From Bog-473 sp963836605 (lineage in GTDB: Bacteria > Actinomycetota > Acidimicrobiia > Acidimicrobiales > RAAP-2), in contig CAWIKB010000009.1 in NCBI GenBank assembly GCA_963836605.1, forward strand, positions 434,001 through 498,000: DNA of 64,000 nt, read 5' to 3'. Below are positions 16,147 through 24,316 of the stretch, piece by piece. The stretch's first letter is position 1; every line of letters starts with the position of its first letter. The position numbers were made by a program, and so were the translations under genes. The notes under the pieces are model-generated. The model had not been told where the DNA came from and searched no databases. It saw only the letters and a list, made by a program, of their open reading frames with translations.

Positions 16147-17364
16147 GTGATGGGGGCAACACAGGTAATCCGGGCAATGACACGGTCAATCCGGTCAATC
16201 CGCTCAATGAAGGGGGGCAGGCTCAGCGCCCTGTCGGCCCTACTCGGCGGACTGGTGCTGGTGGCGACGGTTGCCGGTCCGGCACCGGCGACGCTGGCCG
16301 CGGTCGGTCGGCTGACCGGACAGGCAGCGGCCTCTGACCCGACGGTATGGCTCTGCGGTCCGGGACAGGCCAACGACCCCTGCGCGGGAGATCTGACCGC
16401 GACGGCCGTCACGTCGAGTGGAGCGACCGCGACGATCCCCAACATGCCCGACCCCTCGTCGAAATTCGACTGCTTCTACGTCTACCCGACCACGTCGCCA
16501 CAGCAGACGGCCAACGCCAACCTCGAGGTCCAGCCGGCGGAGATCACCGCCGCCGAGGAGCAGGCGGCGCAGTTCTCGCAGGTCTGCAGCGTGTGGGCGC
16601 CCGTGTACCGCCAGCGCACTGCCCTGGACCTCGGGAAGGGTCTCGGGAATGACCCCGCGGCCGATCAGGTGGCCTACGCCAGCCTCCTCTCGGGGTGGAA
16701 GGACTATCTGGCCCACGACAATCACGGCCGGCCTATCGTCTTCATCGGACACTCGCAGGGCGCGGCCATGCTGATCCGGCTACTCCGCCAACAGGTCGAC
16801 CCAAATCCAACCCTGCGGCGCCAGATGGTGTCCGCCATCATCCTCGGTGGCAACGTGCAGGTGTCAACGGGAAGGACCACGGGCGGGAGCTTCAAGAACA
16901 TCCCGACCTGTACCAGAGTCACCCAGGTCGGCTGCGTCATCGCCTACTCGTCCTTTCGGGCGCAACCACCGCCGAATTCCAACTTTGGCCGGCCCGGCCA
17001 AGGAGTGAGCCTGCAGTCAGGTCAGACGAAGTCGTCCGGCCAGCAGGTGGCATGCGTCAACCCGGCCAACTTGGGCCGGGGTACCGCGGCCCTGAGCCCG
17101 TACTTCTTGAGCGCGATGTCCAAGGTGCCGGGCGTGCCGATCTCCACACCATGGGTCTCGTATCCTGCTCTCTATACGGCGCAGTGCATGAGCAAGGGCG
17201 GAGCGACCTGGCTGCAGATCCGGGTGATCAGGTCGTCCGGCGATTCCCGTCCGATCGTCCAGTCGAACCTCGGGCCGGACTGGGGCCTCCACCTGGTCGA
17301 CGTCAACCTGGCCCTGGGCAACCTCGTGCGCGACGTGAGGGCCCAGGAAGCGGCCTTTCCCTGA
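16147..17364 (+). CDS. Secreted DUF3089 alpha/beta hydrolase (lipase/esterase-like)
   Basis: Exported serine hydrolase of about 405 residues. A hydrophobic signal segment, ALSALLGGLVLVATVAG, lies near residues 28-44. The mature part starts at about DPTVWLCGPG and contains FDCFYVYPTTSP near 111, the nucleophile elbow GHSQG near 203-207 and a C-terminal DWGLHLVDVNLALGNL with a possible catalytic His. Four cysteines could form disulfides. GTG at 16147 and ATG at 16150 are both behind GAGG-like sequence and give nearly the same product. The operator of the divergent LacI regulator lies upstream. Confidence 0.8.
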   Translation: MMGATQVIRAMTRSIRSIRSMKGGRLSALSALLGGLVLVATVAGPAPATLAAVGRLTGQAAASDPTVWLCGPGQANDPCAGDLTATAVTSSGATATIPNMPDPSSKFDCFYVYPTTSPQQTANANLEVQPAEITAAEEQAAQFSQVCSVWAPVYRQRTALDLGKGLGNDPAADQVAYASLLSGWKDYLAHDNHGRPIVFIGHSQGAAMLIRLLRQQVDPNPTLRRQMVSAIILGGNVQVSTGRTTGGSFKNIPTCTRVTQVGCVIAYSSFRAQPPPNSNFGRPGQGVSLQSGQTKSSGQQVACVNPANLGRGTAALSPYFLSAMSKVPGVPISTPWVSYPALYTAQCMSKGGATWLQIRVIRSSGDSRPIVQSNLGPDWGLHLVDVNLALGNLVRDVRAQEAAFP

Positions 17365-17432
17365 GGCGGCGTCTCCTTGCATTGGGACGAGCACAGTGTC
17401 GATCAGGGCCTGACGCTGGCGGGCGTGCACCG

Positions 17433-17438
17433 TAGACT
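17433..17438 (+). promoter_or_regulatory. -10 hexamer TAGACT, leaderless parA-like gene
   Basis: TAGACT ends 6 bases before GTG at 17445 and there is no Shine-Dalgarno between them. Confidence 0.5.
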
Positions 17439-17444
17439 CCCCTC

Positions 17445-18218
17445 GTGGTCAAAGTGGTGGCGGTCGCCAACCAAAAGGGAGGGGTGGCCAAGACGACGAC
17501 GGTGCAGTGCCTGGGGGTCGCCTTGGCTGAACAGGGAAAACGCGTCCTCGTGGTCGACCTCGACCCCCAGGCCTGCCTCACCTTCTCTCTGGGCATCGAT
17601 CCCGACGAACTCTCCGCCTCGCTGCATGACGTCCTGGTGCGCCGGGCGAAGTTGGCCGACGTCCGGCTCGATGTGGCCGGGGTGGATGGTCTGCGCGTGG
17701 TGCCTGCCACCATTGATCTCGCCGGCGCCGAGGTCCATCTGCTCAGCCGTACCGGACGAGAGCACGTGTTGGCCCGCGCCCTCGAACCCGTCCTCTGCGA
17801 CCACGACGTGATTCTGATCGACTGCCCACCGTCACTCGGCGTGCTGACCATCAACGGCCTCACGGCCGCGGAGGCGGTGCTGGTGCCGCTGCAGTGTGAG
17901 GCCTTGAGCCATCGCGGCGTCGGTCAACTTCTCGAGACCATCGACGACGTGCGCCAGTTCGCCAACGAGAACGTGAGGGTCATGGGGGTCATCGCCACCA
18001 TGTACGACGGGCGCACCACGCATGCCCGCAAGGTGTTGGCCGAGGTGGAAGAGCGATACGGGCTCCCGGTCTTCGATCCGCCGGTGCCCAAGTCGGTGCG
18101 GTTTGCCGAGGCCCCCGGACTCGGCCGATCGGTGTTGCAGCACGCACCGAATTCTCGGGGGGCGACGGCCTACCGCGACCTGGCCCTGCAGGTCTCTGCG
18201 GCCATGAAGGTGATGTGA
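17445..18218 (+). CDS. ParA/Soj-family ATPase
   Basis: Deviant Walker ATPase of the chromosome and cargo-positioning family, 257 residues. Walker A is KGGVAKTTT at about 11-19, with the signature first Lys. Walker A' has VVDLDPQACLTFSLG near 36, and Walker B is ILIDCPPSLG near 124. No parB or parS-like cluster is adjacent, so this is an orphan ParA, which in actinobacteria often positions protein cargo rather than DNA. The stop at 18218 is four bases before the next gene (zinc-ribbon protein), the likely partner. Confidence 0.9.
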   Translation: MVKVVAVANQKGGVAKTTTVQCLGVALAEQGKRVLVVDLDPQACLTFSLGIDPDELSASLHDVLVRRAKLADVRLDVAGVDGLRVVPATIDLAGAEVHLLSRTGREHVLARALEPVLCDHDVILIDCPPSLGVLTINGLTAAEAVLVPLQCEALSHRGVGQLLETIDDVRQFANENVRVMGVIATMYDGRTTHARKVLAEVEERYGLPVFDPPVPKSVRFAEAPGLGRSVLQHAPNSRGATAYRDLALQVSAAMKVM

Positions 18219-18221
18219 GCG

Positions 18222-18614
18222 GTGGCGGAGACCGAGGGCGGCCGGACCTCAGACCCTTTGGGGAAGCGAGCGTTGTTCTGGGTGCCGTCGGCCACCAACG
18301 CCACCGGCCAGGAGACCGATGAGGCGGCCGCCACGCCCACCGCCCTGCCCGTCGGAAAGCGCGCGTTGTACTCGGGAGCCCGACCCGAGTCCGACAGCAT
18401 CCGCGCCACCTCGGACAACCCGTTGGCGGATCGGGGAGCCTTCACCGTGGCGTGCGAGCGGTGTGGCCAGGTCTCGAACATCGGCTTGCTCGACCTGCTC
18501 ATCTATCAGTTCCCGATCGGAGTGTGGATCCCTCGTGGCCGATTCGACCGTCGCATGACGTGTCCTTCGTGCCGTCGGCGGGCCTGGTGCAGCGTCTCGC
18601 TGCGGCACGCCTGA
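18222..18614 (+). CDS. Zinc-ribbon protein with two GKRAL motifs
   Basis: Unknown protein of 130 residues. The first 65 are low complexity and contain two copies of a short motif, LGKRALFW near 13 and VGKRALYS near 44. The C-terminal half has a CxxC...CxxC zinc ribbon: CERCG near 78 and CPSCRRRAWC near 114, enclosing a hydrophobic stretch, LLDLLIYQFPIGVWIP. GTG start 4 bases after parA, so the two are co-transcribed. The repeated peptide may be a docking motif. Function not known. Confidence 0.6.
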   Translation: MAETEGGRTSDPLGKRALFWVPSATNATGQETDEAAATPTALPVGKRALYSGARPESDSIRATSDNPLADRGAFTVACERCGQVSNIGLLDLLIYQFPIGVWIPRGRFDRRMTCPSCRRRAWCSVSLRHA

Positions 18615-18645
18615 CGGGTCTGCAGACCCGACGGCAGCCGTCGGG
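18615..18645. terminator. Overlapping hairpins between convergent genes
   Basis: CGGGTCTGCAGACCCG (18615-18630) is a perfect palindrome. It shares its right arm with a second palindrome, CCCGACGGCAGCCGTCGGG (18627-18645), so the two hairpins exclude each other. They lie between the stops of the zinc-ribbon gene and the convergent MBL gene. A bidirectional terminator is likely; there is no U tract. Confidence 0.55.
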
Positions 18646-18662
18646 TACCGGGTTCCGAGGGC

Positions 18663-19706
18663 CTATTCGGCCACGTAGAAGCGCGCCGGGACGGCGTTTT
18701 CGCGCCTGACCCGGCGGCCGCGCTCGAGCAGCACCAGGTGGGCCAGGGTCTCACCGTTGGCCGCCCGTTGCATATAGTCGGGAATGTTCTCCCACGGGCG
18801 CGACCATGTCAGCTCCAAGGTGGTGTCCCAGCAGGAGATGCCGGGCCGCCGTTCCAGGATCTTCTCGATCTCGCTCAGGCGGTCGGCATGGTGGGCCTCG
18901 AGGACATCGAGCCGGTCGTCAAGCCCCGAGAACCGGTACTCGTGCGCCGGGAGGACCTCGTCAGGATGCAACGCCCGGACCTTGGCCAGTGATTCGAGGT
19001 AGTCGCCCAGTGGGTTGGCGAACTGCTGGGAGTGGAACGAGATGTTGGGAGTGATGCGGGGAAGGACGTGGTCCCCCGACAGCAGGAGCTTGTGACGATC
19101 CGAATGCAGGCAGATGTGGCCGGGCGAGTGACCCGGGGTCCACACGGCGCGGAAGTCCCAGCCCGGCAGGTCGAGCATCTGGTGATCCTCGATGAGCTGG
19201 TCCGGCAGGGCCACGTCGAGGGTGGACTTGATCTCCATCGAGGCCATGTTCAAGTCGGGCAATTTGTCGTCGGGTACACCCGACATCTCGAGGAGCTCCC
19301 GCATGCGTTCGATGAGTCCGTCGGTGTCGTGGTAGCGGGAATCGAGCAGCTTGGCGTCGGCCGGATGCAGGCCGACCCAGGCTCCCGATGCGGCGCGCAC
19401 GCGGCCGGCCAGCCCGTAGTGGTCGGGATGGAGGTGGGTGACCACCACCGCCCGCACGTCGCCGATGCTGCCACCGGCTTCGATCAGTCCCGCGTTGAGG
19501 GCTTCCCAGGAATCGTCGGTTGGCCACCCGGCATCGACCAGCGCCACGCCGCTGTCGAGCTCGAGGGCATAGACCAGGACGTAACGGAGCGGGTTGTTCG
19601 GGATCGGCACGGGGATCGACCAGATACCGGGCCGCACGTTCTCGACCGGGGGGAGCACGTCCCGATCCCACGCGTCCTTCTGCTCCACTCCCGTTATGGT
19701 GAACAC
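18663..19706 (-). CDS. Metallo-beta-lactamase-fold hydrolase
   Basis: Cytoplasmic dinuclear-zinc hydrolase of 347 residues. THLHPDHYG (about 87-95) is the HxHxDH metal motif, PGHSPGHICL near 195-204 gives the next His, LLLSGDHVLP near 210 the bridging Asp, and VLPAHE near 250 a late metal His. The C-terminal 90 residues form a helical winged domain as in the MBL-LACTB2-like group. GTG at 19706 is preferred since TACCGT lies 7 bases upstream; GTG at 19715 would add three residues. Substrate unknown (thioester, glutathione or mycothiol conjugates are options). Confidence 0.85.
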   Translation of the reverse strand: MFTITGVEQKDAWDRDVLPPVENVRPGIWSIPVPIPNNPLRYVLVYALELDSGVALVDAGWPTDDSWEALNAGLIEAGGSIGDVRAVVVTHLHPDHYGLAGRVRAASGAWVGLHPADAKLLDSRYHDTDGLIERMRELLEMSGVPDDKLPDLNMASMEIKSTLDVALPDQLIEDHQMLDLPGWDFRAVWTPGHSPGHICLHSDRHKLLLSGDHVLPRITPNISFHSQQFANPLGDYLESLAKVRALHPDEVLPAHEYRFSGLDDRLDVLEAHHADRLSEIEKILERRPGISCWDTTLELTWSRPWENIPDYMQRAANGETLAHLVLLERGRRVRRENAVPARFYVAE

Positions 19707-19896
19707 GGATGGCACGGTATCGGATCTGACGCGCTCGGATGTAGTCGGACCTCAGGTCATCGATAGCTATCGGGTTCGGGCGCGAAGTTGGAAGTGGGAC
19801 GCGCAGTGGTCGCCCAACCACGGGTGCGGGACGATTGTCGTCTGGGGGAAGGGCGCGGTTGGTTTCTTCAGCGGCAATGCCCAGCGCGGCTGACCG

Positions 19897-22668
19897 CTAC
19901 GAGTACCAACCCAAGACGTCGACCACGACGTCGACACTGCCGGTGTTGTTGTAGATGGAGATCTTTCCGACCGAAGAGAGGGTGGCCACGGTGAGGTTGC
20001 CCTTGACGTCGCCGGCGGCCGGGTTGAGATCTGAGGCCACGGGACGAGTGGAGCCAGGGAACACGGTGAGGAAGGTGCCCTTGATCGGGGCAACGGCGGT
20101 CAAGTTGACCACTACGGCCTTGGCACCGGAAGGAACACCGGCCAGGCCGCTGACTTGGAGGGTATCGGTGCCGGCCGGGCCCAAAGTCTCGTTGTCGCAC
20201 TGGTTGGCCGGGCCGGTCAGGCCCGAAGGGTTGCCCGCCCTGGTGTCACAGATGCGGACCGGGGCCGACTCGGCACTGAACTGGGCGCCCGGGCCAACCG
20301 GCACGCCCGTGCCCGCCGCCGAGTAGTAGCCGCTGACGTCGACGACCACATCGGCCGCGGACTTCGAATAGACGGCAATCTGGCCCGCCGTGGCCCCGGT
20401 GGTCGAGAGCGGCACGATGACCCGGTTGCCGGTGACCTGGCCCGCGGCGTAGTTCACGTTGGCCGTGTTGGGCTGGGTCGCCCCTTCGGGAAAGACGCTG
20501 AGGTAGCCACTGGCGGCGGGGTTGACCACCGTCACGTTGAGCACGGCCGCAGTGGCGCCTTGGGGAATCGAATTATTGGTGGCCACCTGGACGCTGTGGG
20601 TCGCTCCGGCGGCCAACCTGGTCCCGGCGTTGGCCACCCCGTTGCACTGGGCGTCACCGCCAACCAGGCCCGAGGGGTTGGCCGCCCTGGTGTCACAGAG
20701 CCGGGCCGGCGAGGCCAGTGGCATATAGAGCCCGGCCCCCGATCCCCCGGCCGCGGTCGGGGCCACATAGCCCTCCAGGTCGACCACGACGTCTGTTTTG
20801 GCTTGCGAGTAGATCGAGATCTGGCCGCCTGACCCGGTCCCCACCTCGACCAGGTTGGGCACCACTTCCCCGGCGCCATAGTTGAGGTTCGAGGCCAGGG
20901 GTCGGAAGGCCCCGGTCGGGTACGCCGTCAAGAACCCCGGGCCGCTGGGGGAGACCGCGGTGACGTTGAGGACCACGGCCGAGGCGTCGGCGGGGATGCC
21001 GAAGGACCCGGCCACGTTGAGGGTCAAGGTGCCCCCGGCCGCGATGGTGGTCCCCGAGTTGAAGGTGCCGTTGCACTGGGCGGCGGGGCCGCGGAGTCCA
21101 GACAGGTTGCCCGCCCTGGTGTCACAGATGCGGACCGGCGCCAGGGGGGAGTAGGGGCCAGGAGCCACGAAGGTGTATTTGTCGGTGTTCGAGGTGACCG
21201 ACGTGCCCAGGGGCGTGGTGACCGAGATGTCATCGGCGCCGGCACCCTCGGCTGGGGAGACGGCCGTGATCGAGGTGGAGGAATTCAAGGTAAAGCCCAT
21301 CGCAGGCGCAGCACCGAAATCGACTCTGGTGGCTCCGGTGAAATTGGTCCCAGTCACTGTGACCTGGGTACCGCCTGAGGTCGTACCAACCGATGGTGAA
21401 ATCGAGGTAATTGTCGGGTCGTAGTTCAATTGTACGAATCGTGGTTGATATTCATGTACATCCTGTTCCAGCGCGGGGAGGGAGGCAGTCGTGTCTACGG
21501 AGTAGGAGATGACGAGACCACCGGTGCCCGAGATGTCGGGATGGAAATTCGGGGTGTAGGCAATCTCGTTGGGGGCGTACTGTGCGATCTCAGGGACGGT
21601 GTACACCGGAGTTTGGCCACTCCACGGACCTTGCGGCGAGCAGGCATATGAAACGTCGAGGGTCGTGGGTGCGGATCCACCACCGGCGGTCTGCACTGAC
21701 TCGTATCCGGTCCCGCCCTGTTGAGCAGTCACACCGGTGAACAAATTGCTATTGGCCGTCACCACAGCGTTGGCTTCCCCGCTGACCCAGGTCGTGCCGT
21801 TCCAGTACTGCCAATCACCAACCGTCGCCGTGTCGTTCAGGGGTACCCGGGCCACCTCCATCCATCCCGCGTTGGTCACATGGTTCTCGTCAATGCCATA
21901 GACGTAGGTATATGTTCCATCATGGGTCATGGCATTTCCCCATTGGGTCGTCGGCACGGTGGAGTCGTCAATGAGCGACTGAAATTGCGGAAGTCCGCTC
22001 GTCGGAAGTGAGAAGACGGCTATGGCAGAACGGCCGCTGAAGGTGAGGGCACCCGGTTGTATTCTGTACTCGTTCACGAAGACGAGCTGCTGGCCATTCT
22101 CAACGTCGGTGGCGCCGAGTTCCCAGAGATACGTGAAGCCCCCCGCCGTATTGGTGTCGGGGATCAACGTTGAAGGAGCGGCGGAAGTCCCGGCGAAATC
22201 GGTGCTCAGAGTGGAGAGGTCACCGACGAGTTGGCTGTTGCGGATGAATCCTTTGAGCGGGAGGTTCACCTGGCCATTTGCCTGCGCGGTGCCGAGCAGG
22301 GTGTCGTTGAAGTCGAAGGCCTCCTGTCCGTTCGGCAGCTTGGTCGAGTACGCCATGTCGCCGCCGAGCCAGCCCGGACCCAATTGGTTGGAGAAGACAC
22401 CGTCGAGAGAAGTGTCCGCCGTCGCAGCAGGCGTCGTGCTCGGTGCGCAGGTGCTGGCCAGATTCGCAGTTGGCATCACTCGCCTCGGAGTCGAGGCCGC
22501 AGCGTGGTGTCGGGTGCCGATCAAGGCCACACCGAAGAACAAACAGAGCACAGCCAGAAGCGCCACAGAACGAGATGTGCGTGCCCGAGTGGGCGGGACC
22601 AGTCCCTCGACGTCTCCCCGACGACCGGTGGGTCTCATGGCCATGTAGTCGCCACGATCCACCCCCAT
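19897..22668 (-). CDS. Large secreted protein: N-terminal propeller-like domain, IPT/TIG, three repeat domains
   Basis: About 923 residues. A signal-anchor, SVALLAVLCLFFGVALIG, lies near 34-51. An N-terminal domain of about 330 residues has FSNQLGPGWLGGDMAYS, WELGATDVENGQQLVFVNEY and FHPDISGTGGLVISYSV, resembling DUF4185-like glycoside-binding propellers. An IPT/TIG domain follows (ITSISPSVGTTSGGTQVTVT). The last 400 residues are three copies of a domain that begins PVRICDTRAGN or similar and ends VDVVVDVLGWYS or VVVDVSGYYS. Surface or extracellular role, unknown ligand. The longest frame begins with TTG inside TTGACA, which looks like a -35 box; I use the ATG at 22668, and 22644 is possible. 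Confidence 0.75.
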   Translation of the reverse strand: MGVDRGDYMAMRPTGRRGDVEGLVPPTRARTSRSVALLAVLCLFFGVALIGTRHHAAASTPRRVMPTANLASTCAPSTTPAATADTSLDGVFSNQLGPGWLGGDMAYSTKLPNGQEAFDFNDTLLGTAQANGQVNLPLKGFIRNSQLVGDLSTLSTDFAGTSAAPSTLIPDTNTAGGFTYLWELGATDVENGQQLVFVNEYRIQPGALTFSGRSAIAVFSLPTSGLPQFQSLIDDSTVPTTQWGNAMTHDGTYTYVYGIDENHVTNAGWMEVARVPLNDTATVGDWQYWNGTTWVSGEANAVVTANSNLFTGVTAQQGGTGYESVQTAGGGSAPTTLDVSYACSPQGPWSGQTPVYTVPEIAQYAPNEIAYTPNFHPDISGTGGLVISYSVDTTASLPALEQDVHEYQPRFVQLNYDPTITSISPSVGTTSGGTQVTVTGTNFTGATRVDFGAAPAMGFTLNSSTSITAVSPAEGAGADDISVTTPLGTSVTSNTDKYTFVAPGPYSPLAPVRICDTRAGNLSGLRGPAAQCNGTFNSGTTIAAGGTLTLNVAGSFGIPADASAVVLNVTAVSPSGPGFLTAYPTGAFRPLASNLNYGAGEVVPNLVEVGTGSGGQISIYSQAKTDVVVDLEGYVAPTAAGGSGAGLYMPLASPARLCDTRAANPSGLVGGDAQCNGVANAGTRLAAGATHSVQVATNNSIPQGATAAVLNVTVVNPAASGYLSVFPEGATQPNTANVNYAAGQVTGNRVIVPLSTTGATAGQIAVYSKSAADVVVDVSGYYSAAGTGVPVGPGAQFSAESAPVRICDTRAGNPSGLTGPANQCDNETLGPAGTDTLQVSGLAGVPSGAKAVVVNLTAVAPIKGTFLTVFPGSTRPVASDLNPAAGDVKGNLTVATLSSVGKISIYNNTGSVDVVVDVLGWYS

Positions 22669-22854
22669 GGCTTCAGATGTGACTAGCTCTGTCAAAGCTA
22701 CAACGTCCGACGGGGTGGACTGAACATGACTGCAGTGTCCGCCACCAGGGTGGTCAGCCGACCAGAGTCGCGGCGAGGGTCAGCCACCGGTGCTGGTGAT
22801 GTGCGCATGGAGAGTGCAGCAGGTGCCGCCGCGAGTCACGGGGAAGATGATCCG

Positions 22855-22928
22855 TCGGGATGCGGGGATTTGAACCCCGGACCTCCTGCTCCCAAAGCAG
22901 GCGCGCTGCCAAGCTGCGCCACATCCCG
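22855..22928 (-). tRNA. tRNA-Pro(TGG)
   Basis: Minus-strand cloverleaf: acceptor CGGGATG/CATCCCG, anticodon stem CCTGC/GCAGG with loop TTTGGGA and anticodon TGG, T arm CCGGG-TTCAAAT-CCCCG. CCA is not encoded. Confidence 0.95.
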
Positions 22929-22945
22929 TGGCTGGTCAGCGTACT

Positions 22946-24295
22946 TCAGGCCCGCCGGACGACGAGCAGCTGCCACTCGTTCGGGACACCTTTCAACTGG
23001 TGCCGGCCCCGGTCGTCGAAGACGATGCCGGATCCGACGACCAGATCGCGCACGGTTCCGGTGGTCAGGACCTCACCCGGTCCGGCCAGTGCGTTGACCC
23101 GCGAGGCGATGTGCACGGCGAGGCCGCCGATGTCGTCGCCCCGCAGCTCGATCTCGCCGGCGTGGAGCCCGGCGCGGATCTCGAGGCCGTAGTCCCGGGC
23201 CGTCTGCACCATGGCCACGGCACAGCGAACGCCCTGCGCCGGACCGGCGAAGCGGGCCAGGGTCCCGTCCCCGGTGTTCTTGACGTGGACGCCGTCGTGG
23301 CGGTCGAGGAGTCGCGCCACGTTGACGTCGTACTCGTCGAGCACGGCCCGCCACCGGCGGTCCCCGGCCGCGGCGGCGCGGGTGGTCGAGTCGACGATGT
23401 CGGTGAAGAGGACGGTGGCCAGGGCCCGCTCGGCCGCGTGGGCACTGCGGGCACCCGTGAGGAACTCCTCGATCTCGTCCACGATGGAGTCGAACTCGCC
23501 CGCCCAGAGCAGCATGTCGACGCCGGGCACTTCGAGGAGGCGGGCGTCGGGAATGTGGCGGCTCAGGTAGCGGCCGTGCTCCACCAGGTTGGCGAAGGCG
23601 TCGGACCGTGCGACGACCAGGGTCGGGCACGCGATCTCGGGGAGCTCGGCGCGCAGGTCGGCCGTGAAAGTGACCAGGTTGAAGGCGATGGCCGTGGCCG
23701 GGCTCGCACCGCGGCGGGCGGCCCGGCCCCACCACTCCCGGAAGCCGACCCGATGAGCCAGGCTGGGCACGAAGATGGCGATGTCCTGGGGAATCTCGGG
23801 ATCGCCCGGATGCGTCTCGATGTTCGTGGAGACGGCGGCCCTGAGGTCCTCGGGGACCCCGAATCCGTAATCCTCGTCCCATCCCACTCGAGCCGTCCCG
23901 TTGATGAGCACGAGGGACGTGACCCGGTCGGGGTGGTGCGCGCTCAGCCACATGGCGGCCATCGACCCGCCGTTGGGCCCGATCACCGCGGCGCGCTCGC
24001 ACCCGGCATGGTCCAGGACGGCCAGGGCGTCCGCGGCCCAGGACGCGACCGAAGGGGCGCTGCCGGCCGGCAGGGGATCGGAGAGGCCGAGGCCCAGCGC
24101 GTCGAATCGGATGAGGCGGCAGAACGAGGACAGCCGCTCCTCGCAACGCATCCAGTTCGGCTCGTCGAAGGTCTCGTCGATGGAGATCATCAGCCCGTTG
24201 TTGAACTCGAGCACGTCGATGGGGCCCGATCCCCAGACCTGGTACCCGATGTGGTTGCCGTCCCGCAGGGCGTAGTTGGTCTCAGGTTGGGGCAT
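22946..24295 (-). CDS. Alpha/beta hydrolase fused to class III adenylate/guanylate cyclase
   Basis: 449 residues. The N-terminal 270 form an alpha/beta hydrolase fold (RFDALGLGLSDP near 63, VDMLLWAGE near 262). The C-terminal 170 form a class III cyclase: VLFTDIVDSTTRA near 292 with the metal Asp, HVKNTGDGTLARF near 336 with the second metal Asp and a purine-reading Lys, and GGLAVHIASRV near 392. The nucleophile elbow is IGPNGGS, so the usual catalytic Ser is Asn and the hydrolase half may act only as a sensor. Mycobacterial LipJ (Rv1900c) has the same domain order. It is 21 bp downstream of an amidohydrolase, in one unit. Confidence 0.88.
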   Translation of the reverse strand: MPQPETNYALRDGNHIGYQVWGSGPIDVLEFNNGLMISIDETFDEPNWMRCEERLSSFCRLIRFDALGLGLSDPLPAGSAPSVASWAADALAVLDHAGCERAAVIGPNGGSMAAMWLSAHHPDRVTSLVLINGTARVGWDEDYGFGVPEDLRAAVSTNIETHPGDPEIPQDIAIFVPSLAHRVGFREWWGRAARRGASPATAIAFNLVTFTADLRAELPEIACPTLVVARSDAFANLVEHGRYLSRHIPDARLLEVPGVDMLLWAGEFDSIVDEIEEFLTGARSAHAAERALATVLFTDIVDSTTRAAAAGDRRWRAVLDEYDVNVARLLDRHDGVHVKNTGDGTLARFAGPAQGVRCAVAMVQTARDYGLEIRAGLHAGEIELRGDDIGGLAVHIASRVNALAGPGEVLTTGTVRDLVVGSGIVFDDRGRHQLKGVPNEWQLLVVRRA

Positions 24296-24316
24296 GGCGG
24301 TGGCGGAGAGGCCGGT

